From positions 1-46,718 of the forward strand of contig CANBOV010000009.1 in assembly GCA_947371275.1 (NCBI GenBank): DNA of 46,718 bases, given 5' to 3'. The notes beneath the pieces are model-generated. The model was given only the letters and a program-made list of their open reading frames with translations. It was not told the origin of the DNA and did no database searches. Every line of letters begins with the position of its first letter. Position 1 is the stretch's first letter. The position numbers were made by a program, and so were the translations under genes. This DNA comes from Flavobacteriaceae bacterium. GTDB lineage: Bacteria; Bacteroidota; Bacteroidia; Flavobacteriales; Flavobacteriaceae. This document shows positions 9,865 through 18,393 of the stretch, piece by piece.

Positions 9865-9924
9865 AAATAGAATAGCATAGAAAATGTCTGAGCTTGCTCA
9901 AGCATTTTCTATGCTATTCTATTT
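9865..9924 (+). terminator. Long perfect hairpin directly after tRNA-Arg
   Basis: A 22-bp perfect inverted repeat (9865-9886 with 9903-9924) encloses a 16-nt loop that itself contains TGAGC-TT-GCTCA. A short T-run follows (TTTT at 9922-9925). It probably ends the tRNA transcript or sets its 3' processing. Its 3' arm is part of the 98-bp tandem repeat that follows. Confidence 0.6.
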
Positions 9925-10156
9925 TCAAAGCGGAGCTTTGAGGGAACTTGTGATAACAAAATCCCATATACATTATAAATGATGTCTGAGGTTGCTCAAG
10001 CATTTTCTATGCTATTCTATTTTCAAAGCGGAGCTTTGAGGGAACTTGTGATAACAAAATCCCATATACATTATAAATGATGTCTGAGCTTGCTCAAGCA
10101 TTTTCTATGCTATTCTATTTTCAAAGCGGAGCTTTGAGGGAACTTGTGATAACAAA
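9885..10156 (+). repeat. 98-bp tandem repeat, 2.8 copies
   Basis: Units begin at 9885, 9983 and 10081, a period of exactly 98 bp; the third breaks off at about 10156. The copies are nearly identical: the second has G instead of C at position 9 of the unit. Each unit holds the 3' arm of the tRNA-adjacent hairpin, a second hairpin TCAAAGC-GGA-GCTTTGA and a tail ending in ATAAATGA. Only the first copy has the matching 5' arm of the long hairpin, so the duplication started inside the hairpin loop. No coding frame is supported here. Confidence 0.88.
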
Positions 10157-10406
10157 TCTGTATCTATGCGCACTTGTATAAACAAGTGTAGATATGCGTA
10201 TTCTGCTTTTTTTTCTAAACAATTGGACCATAAAAGTTGCCCATCCTAACTTTCATTGTAAAACGTTTCCACCTGCCTTTTTGGGCTCTAGCTGCCGTAC
10301 AATTAGTTTACATCATTATCATTTACAAATGTTCTATTAATATTTGTGGTATTCTAATAAAAAAAACTTAATTTTGTTTAATATTTAATTGTAAAGATTA
10401 AACAAG
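10157..10406. other. Gene-free stretch with a hairpin and a promoter
   Basis: After the tandem repeat there is a hairpin CACTTGT-ATAA-ACAAGTG (10171-10188), extended by flanking TATCTA/TAGATA with a 4-nt bulge and followed by a T-run at 10207-10214; this may be a terminator. Bases 10215-10340 show no gene or repeat. The promoter of the downstream operon occupies 10343-10376. Confidence 0.6.
10343..10376 (+). promoter_or_regulatory. Promoter of the photolyase operon
   Basis: TTTG at 10343-10346 and a perfect -7 box TAATTTTG at 10369-10376 are separated by 22 bp, within the 17-23 bp known for Flavobacterium promoters. The ATG of the first operon gene lies 30 bp downstream. Confidence 0.65.
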
Positions 10407-10712
10407 ATGCCAAAGCCTATACTGGGAACAATAGAAAAAGAAAACCTTTCTGAAGCACATATTGATCGAATTATAGAAATGGCCTGGGAAGACCGTACTC
10501 CCTTTGATGCCATCACATTTCAATTTGGTTTGTCAGAAGCGGATGTTAAAGCCCTAATGAAAAAGGAACTGAAATTTTCCAGCTACAAATTGTGGCGCCA
10601 GCGAGTAGAGGACTGCAAAACCAAACACACGGCCAAAAGAAGCCAGGACATTGAGCGTTTCAAATGCACTAGACAACGCAACATTTCTAATAATAAAATA
10701 TCCAAACGCTAG
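10407..10712 (+). CDS. TIGR03643/DUF2805 family protein
   Basis: This 101-residue soluble protein has the pattern of the TIGR03643 (DUF2805) family: a central helix-turn-helix-like segment with RIIEMAWEDRTPFDAI, FGLSEADVKALMK and the closing SSYKLWRQRVEDCKTKH. The C-terminal 25 residues are basic and less conserved. The function is unknown; the look of a small helical, possibly nucleic-acid-binding protein is inference. It is the first gene of a run that leads into two photolyase/cryptochrome genes, which matches the known tendency of this family to occur beside such genes. The next gene starts 4 bp after the stop. Confidence 0.85.
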   Translation: MPKPILGTIEKENLSEAHIDRIIEMAWEDRTPFDAITFQFGLSEADVKALMKKELKFSSYKLWRQRVEDCKTKHTAKRSQDIERFKCTRQRNISNNKISKR

Positions 10713-10716
10713 CACT

Positions 10717-11115
10717 ATGGGAAAAGAAAGACCAGATAATGTAGTATACTCCAACGAAGAGGGCTACAATGCTAGTTTGTTATCATATTCCACCAATGTA
10801 GGTGCTCCAGTCATCCGAGTGGATGATGTAGTTTCCTGGAAAAGCAGAGGCATTACTACTGTAAATAAAGAATTGGAACTAAAGTTTAACGAACTTAAAG
10901 CACAATACGAGTCCTTGATGAAAGAATACGAATGGAATGAATTAGTGTATAGTGCTAGGTTCGCTTTCGAACCCGTAATAGGCGAGATCTACCATTTGTA
11001 CAGAGGAGAGGATGGAGTCAATTTTCTCTCTCTAATCGCACCATACGAATGGAATAAAGAACACATCGGGACTTTTAAATTGAATAGCGATAAAAAATGG
11101 GTAGTAATGGAATAA
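10717..11115 (+). CDS. DUF2452 family protein
   Basis: This 132-residue hypothetical protein resembles the DUF2452 family. It opens with MGKERPDNVVYSNEEGYNAS, has a predicted helix around KELELKFNELKAQYESLMKEY and a beta-rich end with GEIYHLYRGEDG and LSLIAPYEW. A longer frame opens at 10651, but that start would overlap the previous gene by 62 bp and adds 22 non-conserved-looking residues. The ATG at 10717 is therefore chosen. There is no signal peptide, so it should be cytoplasmic. Function unknown; its position suggests a role tied to the flavin/photolyase genes. Confidence 0.82.
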   Translation: MGKERPDNVVYSNEEGYNASLLSYSTNVGAPVIRVDDVVSWKSRGITTVNKELELKFNELKAQYESLMKEYEWNELVYSARFAFEPVIGEIYHLYRGEDGVNFLSLIAPYEWNKEHIGTFKLNSDKKWVVME

Positions 11116-11155
11116 GTAAATCGCTTGCCAATCCCAACCCTTAATAACCCTTTAT

Positions 11156-11797
11156 ATGGTAAAACATTTCTCTTCCGTAGCTATTGCAGCCTTGGAAAAA
11201 CAAACCCGAGTACACCTAATCAATAGTCTGGGAGGCTTTAAAAGTGTTGCCCTAGTTGGAACTTCAGATAGTGAAGGCAATACAAATCTAGCCATATTTA
11301 GCTCTGTTTTTCATATTGGTGCTAATCCGCCTTTAATCGGGTTAATTTTTCGCCCCACACCTCCCGAACGTAATACCTTCAATAATATAATTAAAACGGG
11401 ATTTTATACCTTAAATCATATAAATGAGGGGATATACAAGCAAGCCCATCAAACATCAGCACGTTATGATAAAGAGGTGTCTGAATTTGAAAAGACAGGT
11501 TTAGTACCTATATATAAAGATGGTTTCTTTGCTCCCTATGTAGCTCAAAGTAATATACAACTTGGACTAGAATTTAGAGAAAAAATAGATATTGCGATTA
11601 ATAATACTACCTTACTAATTGGCGAAATTATCCAATTGTATATTCCAGAAGATTGTCTTGGTGAAGATGGTTTCATCGATTTAGAAAAAGTCAATACCAT
11701 CACTTGCTCAGGATTAGATAGCTATCACAAAACGGTGCAACTAGACCGATTAAGTTATGCCAAACCCTTTAAGGATCTAACCTCGTTAAGAGATTAA
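11156..11797 (+). CDS. Flavin reductase-like (FMN-binding split barrel) protein
   Basis: This 213-residue protein has the split-barrel fold pattern of the flavin reductase-like family: GGFKSVALVGTSDSEGNTN, then NLAIFSSVFHIGANPPLIGLIF and FRPTPPERNTFNNI, the segments that hold the FMN phosphate and isoalloxazine. Members reduce or carry FMN or act as small flavoenzymes. In this operon a natural hypothesis is supply or reduction of flavin for the two FAD photolyases, but no sequence feature proves this. The start ATG lies 40 bp after the DUF2452 gene. Confidence 0.85.
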   Translation: MVKHFSSVAIAALEKQTRVHLINSLGGFKSVALVGTSDSEGNTNLAIFSSVFHIGANPPLIGLIFRPTPPERNTFNNIIKTGFYTLNHINEGIYKQAHQTSARYDKEVSEFEKTGLVPIYKDGFFAPYVAQSNIQLGLEFREKIDIAINNTTLLIGEIIQLYIPEDCLGEDGFIDLEKVNTITCSGLDSYHKTVQLDRLSYAKPFKDLTSLRD

Positions 11798-11815
11798 TAA
11801 TCAAATTTTAACTCT

Positions 11816-11953
11816 ATGAAGAGTGTAAAAAAACAAAACCTTCCTCATAAAATATGCATTGTCTGTCTAAAACCCTTTACGTGGAGGAAAAAATGGGAAA
11901 AGGTATGGGTTGAAGTAAAATATTGCAGTGATAAATGCAGAATGAATAGATAA
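11816..11953 (+). CDS. DUF2256 small zinc-ribbon-like protein
   Basis: This is a 45-residue protein with two cysteine pairs, C14-x2-C17 and C37-x3-C41, and an aromatic/basic core ([13 protein letters not shown]). The pattern matches DUF2256, a small family often found next to cryptochrome/photolyase genes. The paired cysteines suggest metal binding (inference). The stop codon ends 1 bp before the photolyase ATG, so translation is likely coupled. It is short enough to be missed by automatic gene calling. Confidence 0.88.
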   Translation: MKSVKKQNLPHKICIVCLKPFTWRKKWEKVWVEVKYCSDKCRMNR

Positions 11954-11954
11954 T

Positions 11955-13490
11955 ATGAGCAAAACACTTCGTTTAATACTGGGGGACCAACTCAATAGCA
12001 ATCACTCATGGTTTTCGACTCTAGATGATTCTATAATTTATGTGATGATGGAAATCCAATCAGAAACAGATTATGCATTGCATCATATCCAAAAAGTAGT
12101 GGGTATTTTCGCTGCCATGCGTGACTTTGCAGCAGATTTAAAAAAAATGAATCATCAAGTAATTTACTTCAAGATAAATGATGATAACAATCTACAAACA
12201 TTTGATAAAAATATTAAAAAGCTCATTTCAGAAAATAGTTTTACTCGGTTTGAATACCAATGGCCTGACGAATATCGGGTAGATATGGTTTTAAAAAAAT
12301 TAAGCGCGTCGATTGCAATAGAAAGCGAAGCAGTGGATACAGAACATTTTTTTACAACCAGAAATGAATTACGAGAATTCTTTCTAGGCAAGAAAACTTA
12401 TTTAATGGAAAATTTCTATCGCGCTTTACGTAAAAAGCATCATGTTTTAATGGAGGGTGACCAACCGATGACGGGTCAATGGAATTATGACTCCGAAAAT
12501 CGTAAAAAATTACCAAAAGGCCATAAGCCTACACCACCTTTTCTCTTCAATAATGAGTTAACATCGCTTTATGACGAGATTGTGCTGTCAAATTGTAAAA
12601 CAATAGGTAACATTGATGCCTCTCAATTTCTATGGCCCATCAATCGAAAACAGTCCTTAGACCTATTAGATTTTTTTGCCATCGAATGTTTACCCTTATT
12701 TGGCACCTATCAAGATGCAATGATTCCCAACGAATGGTCACTTTATCATTCGAGACTCTCATTTTCATTGAACATCAAATTACTATCGCCTCTCGAAGTG
12801 ATTACCCGGGTGGTAACTGAATGGAAGAACAGACCTACCGAAATTGAATTCAATCAAGTAGAAGGCTTTGTTCGTCAAGTGATTGGTTGGCGCGAATATA
12901 TGCGTGGCATATATTGGAACAAAATGCCAAATTATGCGACGCTGAATTACTTCAATAATCAAGGTTCATTGCCAACCTGGTTTTGGACCGGAAAAACCAA
13001 AATGAATTGTTTAAAAGACGCAATAAATCAATCATTACAATATGCCTACGCTCATCATATTCAGCGTTTAATGCTTACCGGGAATTTTGCGCTGTTAGCA
13101 GAAGTTCACCCAGATAAAATAGACGAATGGTATCTAGGAATCTATATTGATGCCTTTGAATGGGTTGAAATTACAAACACAAGAGGGATGAGCCAATTTG
13201 CCGATGGTGGTATTGTGGGTACCAAACCTTATGTGAGTTCTGCTGCTTACATAGACAAAATGAGTCACTATTGTGGCAGTTGTTACTATAAAAAAAATAT
13301 AAAAGTAGGGGATAAAGCCTGTCCTTTTAATAGTTTGTACTGGAATTTTTATGCCAGAAATGAAAGTAAATTAGCTTCAAATCCTCGTATAGGAATGATG
13401 TATAACGTATGGAAAAAAATGAAAGCAGAAGATAAAACAGCGTTATTGGAACAAGCCAAGTATTATTTAAATAATATAAACGATTTATGA
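11955..13490 (+). CDS. Iron-sulfur bacterial photolyase/cryptochrome (PhrB/CryB type)
   Basis: This 511-residue protein belongs to the FeS-BCP clade of the photolyase/cryptochrome family, whose studied members repair (6-4) photoproducts with FAD, a lumazine antenna and a 4Fe-4S cluster. The N-terminal Rossmann-like domain starts LRLILGDQLN. Four cysteines fit the cluster: C352, C440, C443 and C456, with the C-x2-C-x12-C spacing and the ~88-residue gap to the first cysteine known from Agrobacterium PhrB. The C-terminal helical domain carries the FAD site (GWREYMRGIYWNKMP, and the NTRGMSQFADGG stretch). It overlaps the next gene by 4 bp (ATGA). (6-4) repair is inferred from the family; a photoreceptor role is possible. 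Confidence 0.92.
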   Translation: MSKTLRLILGDQLNSNHSWFSTLDDSIIYVMMEIQSETDYALHHIQKVVGIFAAMRDFAADLKKMNHQVIYFKINDDNNLQTFDKNIKKLISENSFTRFEYQWPDEYRVDMVLKKLSASIAIESEAVDTEHFFTTRNELREFFLGKKTYLMENFYRALRKKHHVLMEGDQPMTGQWNYDSENRKKLPKGHKPTPPFLFNNELTSLYDEIVLSNCKTIGNIDASQFLWPINRKQSLDLLDFFAIECLPLFGTYQDAMIPNEWSLYHSRLSFSLNIKLLSPLEVITRVVTEWKNRPTEIEFNQVEGFVRQVIGWREYMRGIYWNKMPNYATLNYFNNQGSLPTWFWTGKTKMNCLKDAINQSLQYAYAHHIQRLMLTGNFALLAEVHPDKIDEWYLGIYIDAFEWVEITNTRGMSQFADGGIVGTKPYVSSAAYIDKMSHYCGSCYYKKNIKVGDKACPFNSLYWNFYARNESKLASNPRIGMMYNVWKKMKAEDKTALLEQAKYYLNNINDL

Positions 13491-14791
13491 AAACTACTAT
13501 TGTTTGGTTCAAAACCGATTTGCGGTTACACGATAATGAAACCCTTATAAAAGCCATTGCGCAAAGTGATTCCATAGTGCCAATCTATTGTTTTGACGCC
13601 GATCATTTTACTACGACAGCCTTTGAATTTCAAAAAACAGGGGCTTTTAGAGCACAATTTCTGAATGAATCGTTAGCTGATTTAGATAAAAATTTAAGAG
13701 CACTAGGCTCGGGCCTACTCATTCTTAGAGGAAAACCCGAAATTGAAATTCCAAAAGTAGTGCAACAATATAAAGCCACCAAATTAATGGCAAAGAGAGA
13801 GGTGTCTTATGAAGAAAAGCAAACGGAATCCCGCGTCCAAACAGCACTTTATAAATTGAAATGCGAACTACAAACCTACAGTACTAGTACCCTTTACCAT
13901 GCCGAAGATTTGCCTTTTAGCATTAAAGACATCCCCGATGTGTTCACTAATTTCAGAAAAAAAATAGAAAAAGAATCCTTGATTAGAGCTCCTTTTGAGA
14001 AGCCAAGTCAAATTATTTCCCCCTTACTAGACCCTATTGAACTACCTTCACTAGAATCGTTAAACTTAAAGAAGCTATCCATTGATAAAAGGGCTGCTCT
14101 TGCTTTTAAAGGAGGTGAAACGGAAGCAATTCAGCGCTTGAATCATTATTTTTTTGAAACTAAAGGAATTGCTACCTACAAAGAAACCAGAAATGGCCTT
14201 GTGGGCCCTGATTATTCATCAAAGTTTTCAGCATGGTTAGCCATGGGATGTATTTCGCCCAGGTTTATAGTTCAGGAATTGAAAAAATTTGAATACCAAT
14301 TCGGGGCCAATGAATCGACCTACTGGTTAGTCTTTGAATTGTTGTGGCGTGATTATTTTAGATTCATGATGAAAAAATACAACAGTAAGTTATTTCAGCA
14401 AGCCGGTATTCAAAACAAAGAACTCCCGGTAAATCCCCATGATGTTAAAAGCCTTCAATCATGGATTGAAGGAAAAACCAGAGTCGATTTTGTTGATGCC
14501 AATATGATCGAATTGAAGCGTACCGGATTCATGAGTAATCGTGGACGTCAAAATGTAGCCAGCTATTTATGCAATGATTTAAAATTAGATTGGCGCTATG
14601 GTGCAGCTTACTTTGAACAACAACTTATTGATTATGATGTGTGCAGTAATTGGGGAAATTGGGCCTATCTCGCCGGAGTAGGAAATGATCCCAGAGGGAA
14701 CCGTTATTTCAACATTGAAAAGCAAGCCTCCGATTATGATAAAAATAAAAGTTTTAGGAATTTATGGTTGAAAACTTTGAGAATGCAATAG
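13487..14791 (+). CDS. DASH-type cryptochrome/photolyase
   Basis: This 434-residue FAD protein has the classical photolyase start (TIVWFKTDLRLHDNETL) and the DASH-like segments YKETRNGLVGPDYSSKFSAW, ELLWRDYFRFMMKKY and NRGRQNVASYLCNDL, ending with YFNIEKQASDYDK. DASH proteins repair cyclobutane dimers mainly in single-stranded or looped DNA and bind an MTHF antenna. It is translationally coupled to the iron-sulfur photolyase. No terminator is seen after it; the next plus-strand gene begins 59 bp on. Confidence 0.93.
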   Translation: MKTTIVWFKTDLRLHDNETLIKAIAQSDSIVPIYCFDADHFTTTAFEFQKTGAFRAQFLNESLADLDKNLRALGSGLLILRGKPEIEIPKVVQQYKATKLMAKREVSYEEKQTESRVQTALYKLKCELQTYSTSTLYHAEDLPFSIKDIPDVFTNFRKKIEKESLIRAPFEKPSQIISPLLDPIELPSLESLNLKKLSIDKRAALAFKGGETEAIQRLNHYFFETKGIATYKETRNGLVGPDYSSKFSAWLAMGCISPRFIVQELKKFEYQFGANESTYWLVFELLWRDYFRFMMKKYNSKLFQQAGIQNKELPVNPHDVKSLQSWIEGKTRVDFVDANMIELKRTGFMSNRGRQNVASYLCNDLKLDWRYGAAYFEQQLIDYDVCSNWGNWAYLAGVGNDPRGNRYFNIEKQASDYDKNKSFRNLWLKTLRMQ

Positions 14792-14850
14792 TTTCTCTCG
14801 GTGTTTCTATTAAATCTAACTTTTAAAAGCTTTTTTAATATCTTTCGAGA

Positions 14851-15663
14851 ATGGAAATTTTTGGAATTCTACTGGTGTTATTAGTGTTAGGGGGTTTTTT
14901 GCTTCTAATAGTAATGACTTTTGTGAGTGTAATAGATGATGTTTGGATTTTAATTTTTAAAAAACCGCTTTACATCCACTTTTACATCAAATTAAAAAAA
15001 ATTCCTGCCAAACAAGAAAGTATTCTTAGGGATAATTTTGAATACTATAAAAACTTAGCACCCAAAGAAAAAAGGTATTTTCAACACCGTTTAGCTAGTT
15101 TTACAACACAATATGATTTTATACCTCGAAATGATTTTGAAGTCACTAATGAAGTTCAAACACTCATAGCTGCTACTTATGTTATGCTAACATTTGGAAT
15201 GAGACGCTATTTAATTGATGCTTTTGATAAAATTATCATTTATCCAGATGTTTATTATTCTACACTCAACGAGGAATACCACAAAGGGGAATATAATCCT
15301 CATATGAAAGCTGTTGTCTTTTCATGGAATGATTTTAGGATCGGTTATGATATTACTAACGATAATTTAAATTTAGGAATTCACGAATTTACTCATGCAG
15401 TCTTGTATCATAGCTTGAGAAGCAGCGATGCCAGTTCCCTGAATTTTAAAATGCATTATGAACAATTGGTTAAAGAGGTAAATTATCATCCAAACAGGCA
15501 AAGACTAATCGATTCTAATTATTTTAGAATTTATGCCTATACAAATGCCTACGAATTTATTTCAGTTGTGGTCGAACATTACTTTGAAACACCTGATATG
15601 TTTCAAAATGAATTCCCACAATTGTATAGAAATGTGAGTTTAATGTTAAATCACAAACAATAA
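14851..15663 (+). CDS. MtfA-like zinc peptidase with N-terminal membrane helix
   Basis: This 270-residue protein begins with a strongly hydrophobic helix (about residues 3-33) followed by a cytoplasmic domain. The metalloprotease motif HEFTH is at residues 178-182 and a conserved glutamate follows in the EFISVVVEHYFE region, the arrangement of the MtfA (Mlc titration factor) peptidase family. Most MtfA proteins lack the membrane helix seen here. E. coli MtfA acts on the glucose regulator Mlc; no Mlc is in this window. The stop codon lies only 2 bp from the stop of the convergent symporter gene. Confidence 0.82.
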   Translation: MEIFGILLVLLVLGGFLLLIVMTFVSVIDDVWILIFKKPLYIHFYIKLKKIPAKQESILRDNFEYYKNLAPKEKRYFQHRLASFTTQYDFIPRNDFEVTNEVQTLIAATYVMLTFGMRRYLIDAFDKIIIYPDVYYSTLNEEYHKGEYNPHMKAVVFSWNDFRIGYDITNDNLNLGIHEFTHAVLYHSLRSSDASSLNFKMHYEQLVKEVNYHPNRQRLIDSNYFRIYAYTNAYEFISVVVEHYFETPDMFQNEFPQLYRNVSLMLNHKQ

Positions 15664-15665
15664 TT

Positions 15666-17336
15666 CTACCAAAATACAGTATATAATGCTGCCAAAACGG
15701 CGAGTATAATTACCATTCCTACTATAAAACTTGGAGATAACTTAAACATCGATTTATCAACCTCTAAGCCATTTGTACGAACTCCTTTTTTGGTTTCATA
15801 AAGGCTTATAATTCCCATTCCTAGGATGCATATAATGAACACAAATCCCATACGGTCAATAAATGGGATTTCATAAACTCCGTTTGCATTGGGTACCGAA
15901 AAGCCCATAGGATGTAAAAAGTCCAAATCAATAAAAGAAGGCATCACCGTAAAAAGTATGGAAAATAGCAAACCGCCAATCATGGCAAATAGTGCCGCAT
16001 TTGAAGTAGTTTTTTTCCAAAAGAATCCCATAATAAACATCGCAAATACTCCAGGACTTACAAGACCTGTACACTCTTGAATAAATTGAAATCCTCCCTT
16101 TTTATTAATTCCTAAAAAGGGAGCAATAACTACCGCAATCAACATAGCTGAAAAGATGGTTATTTTTCCAATCTTCACTAGTCGCTTCTCATTGGACTCA
16201 ACATTTATATGGTTTTTATAAATGTCTAAAGTAAAAATGGTGGCAATACTATTGGCTTTGCCTGCTAATGAGGCAACAATAGCCGCCGTCAAAGCTGCAA
16301 ATGATAATCCCTTTAGTCCCACAGGCAACAAATTCAAAAGAATTGGATAAGCTCGGTCAGGGTTTACCGTTCCATCTTGCAGCATCTCCGTGTGAAAATG
16401 ACCATTCTGGTACAAAACATAAGCTGCAATTCCAGGTAAAACTACGATTACAGGCATTAATAATTTTAAGAAACCAGCAAATAAAATCCCCCCTCGAGCG
16501 GTCTTTAAATCGGCTCCCAAGGCGCGTTGTGTGATGTATTGATTGCAGCCCCAGTAATTTAGATTGATGATCAACATTCCGCCTATCAATACCGATAGTC
16601 CTGGTAAATCGATATAGTTAGGGTTGTTTTTGTCAAAGATCATATGAAAATGGTCGTTGGCATGGGTAGTCATTAAATGGAATCCATTAATTACGCCTGT
16701 AGTGCCAAATTCAGAAGAGACTAAATTCAAAGCTAAATAGGTAGTAACCAGCCCCCCTAAAATCAAAAAGAAGACCTGTATCACATCAGTATATCCTATA
16801 ACCTTCATCCCACCTAGCGAAATCATTACCGCAAATAGTGCTAAAAACACCATGCAGAAGGTAATGTCCAATCCCGAGATGCTACTAATGGCTAATGCGC
16901 CCAAATACAGTATAGAAGTAAGATTTACTAACACATAGAGCAACAGCCAAAATACAGCCATAATCATCGCCACTGTACTATTGTATCGCTTATTCAAGTA
17001 CTGTGGCATAGTAAATATTTTATTTTTCAAATAAACGGGCATAAAGAACACAGCCACGATAACCAGTGTTGCGGCCGACATCCATTCGTAAGTTGCAATG
17101 GCCAATCCCATTTTGAATCCACTTCCACTCATCCCAATGAATTGCTCAGCACTGATGTTACTCGCTATCAACGAGGCACCTATTGCCCACCAGGTAAGCG
17201 ACCCTTCTGCCAAAAAGTAATCATTGCTACTCGTCTGCGCTTTCTTTTTTCGATTGTAAATCCATAAACCGTAGCCTACTATGATGACAAAATAGAGAAA
17301 GAATACAATATAATCTTTGGTGCTTAGGGTTTGCAT
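15666..17336 (-). CDS. Sodium:sugar symporter (SSS/SLC5 family)
   Basis: This 556-residue inner-membrane transporter has about 13-14 hydrophobic segments and SSS-family motifs: SLTWWAIGASLIASNISAEQ in the first two helices, GYTDVIQVFFL and the N-x-N-Y-W-G-C-N-Q stretch, with LTAAIVASLAGKANS later. It resembles the SglT sodium/galactose-glucose group. As the last gene of the galactan operon, 1 bp after galT, it is expected to import galactose or short galactosides released in the periplasm. The start ATG is immediately downstream of the galT stop. No terminator separates it from the convergent peptidase gene. Confidence 0.9.
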   Translation of the reverse strand: MQTLSTKDYIVFFLYFVIIVGYGLWIYNRKKKAQTSSNDYFLAEGSLTWWAIGASLIASNISAEQFIGMSGSGFKMGLAIATYEWMSAATLVIVAVFFMPVYLKNKIFTMPQYLNKRYNSTVAMIMAVFWLLLYVLVNLTSILYLGALAISSISGLDITFCMVFLALFAVMISLGGMKVIGYTDVIQVFFLILGGLVTTYLALNLVSSEFGTTGVINGFHLMTTHANDHFHMIFDKNNPNYIDLPGLSVLIGGMLIINLNYWGCNQYITQRALGADLKTARGGILFAGFLKLLMPVIVVLPGIAAYVLYQNGHFHTEMLQDGTVNPDRAYPILLNLLPVGLKGLSFAALTAAIVASLAGKANSIATIFTLDIYKNHINVESNEKRLVKIGKITIFSAMLIAVVIAPFLGINKKGGFQFIQECTGLVSPGVFAMFIMGFFWKKTTSNAALFAMIGGLLFSILFTVMPSFIDLDFLHPMGFSVPNANGVYEIPFIDRMGFVFIICILGMGIISLYETKKGVRTNGLEVDKSMFKLSPSFIVGMVIILAVLAALYTVFW

Positions 17337-17337
17337 A

Positions 17338-18390
17338 TTACTTGGTTTTAGTTTTGTAATGTTCGTTCGATTGGTTTCTTAAAATCTCGGCACTGTGCTC
17401 AGGCGATATGTCTCGTTGGGCTTCACCCAACATTTCATAACCCACCATGAATTTTTTTACAGTTGAACTGCGCAATAAGGGCGGATAGAAATGCATATGA
17501 AAATGCCATTCAGGATGTGCTATTCGATCAGTAGGTGCTTGATGTATACCCGAAGAATAAGGGAACGAGGTTTCAAATAAATTGTCATATTTAATCGTTA
17601 TTCCTTTTAAAATAGCTGCAAAAGCTTTTTGTTCCTCATTACTCATAGCAATAATGTTTCCAAAATGTCTTTTGCTAATGATCATCGTTTCATAAGGCCA
17701 TGTGGCCCAAAACGGAACCACTACTGCAAAATGGTCATTCTCTAAAACTACTCGTTCTTGTTGTTTTAGTTCTTCGTCCAAGTATTTTTTAAGCAAGCTT
17801 GTTTTGTTTTTTTCATAATAACTTCGAAGACTTTTTTGGGTTTTCTCTACTTGGGTTGGAAGGGAGGATTGTGCCCATATTTGTCCATGAGGGTGCGGAT
17901 TACTGCATCCCATTACACTTCCTTTATTTTCGAAAATCTGAACATAATTGATGTAATCATGACTGCCTAATTCTATATATTGTGCCGCCCAAGTTTGTAC
18001 CACTTTCTCAATGGCAGAAAGTTCCATTTCTGGCAATGTCAGTTGGTGATTCGGTGAAAAACAAATAACTTTATTAATGCCTCTTTCAGGTTTTAATTGA
18101 AATAATGGATTTTGTACACTCTTAAATGAAACAGACTCTTTAAGTAAAGCAGAGAAATCATTTTCAAAGACGTAACAATCGGTATACACCTCATTCTTAA
18201 TGCCATTTGAACGAATAGTTCCGGAGCATAAATAGCAATTTTCATCGTGTTCAGGGCGATGCTCTTCGGCTATTTTTTCATTTTGACCTTGCCAAGGACG
18301 TTTAGCACGATGGGGCGATACCAAGATCCATTCGTCTAACAACGGATTGTAGCGTCTATGAGGATGTTCGTTGGGTTTAAAATGATGCAT
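17338..18390 (-). CDS. galT: Galactose-1-phosphate uridylyltransferase
   Basis: GalT (350 residues) is the second Leloir enzyme, exchanging UMP between UDP-glucose and galactose-1-phosphate. The active-site motif HPHGQIW, with the nucleophilic histidine as the second His, is present in GCSNPHPHGQIW. An early ENCYLCSG stretch supplies the zinc-type cysteines and a late HFHMHFYPPL segment carries the second histidine cluster. It lies 3 bp after galK and 1 bp before the symporter. Confidence 0.96.
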   Translation of the reverse strand: MHHFKPNEHPHRRYNPLLDEWILVSPHRAKRPWQGQNEKIAEEHRPEHDENCYLCSGTIRSNGIKNEVYTDCYVFENDFSALLKESVSFKSVQNPLFQLKPERGINKVICFSPNHQLTLPEMELSAIEKVVQTWAAQYIELGSHDYINYVQIFENKGSVMGCSNPHPHGQIWAQSSLPTQVEKTQKSLRSYYEKNKTSLLKKYLDEELKQQERVVLENDHFAVVVPFWATWPYETMIISKRHFGNIIAMSNEEQKAFAAILKGITIKYDNLFETSFPYSSGIHQAPTDRIAHPEWHFHMHFYPPLLRSSTVKKFMVGYEMLGEAQRDISPEHSAEILRNQSNEHYKTKTK

Positions 18391-18393
18391 GGT

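Noticed and set aside
9885..10156. CRISPR array
   Set aside because: The repeats are directly adjacent 98-bp units with no variable spacers, and no cas genes are present.
9786..10406. Integrated element at the tRNA-Arg 3' end
   Set aside because: No integrase, no second copy of the tRNA 3' end and no phage or plasmid genes follow; downstream genes look chromosomal.
10651..10716. 22-codon extension of the DUF2452 protein
   Set aside because: It overlaps the end of the TIGR03643 gene by 62 bp; the ATG at 10717 fits operon spacing.
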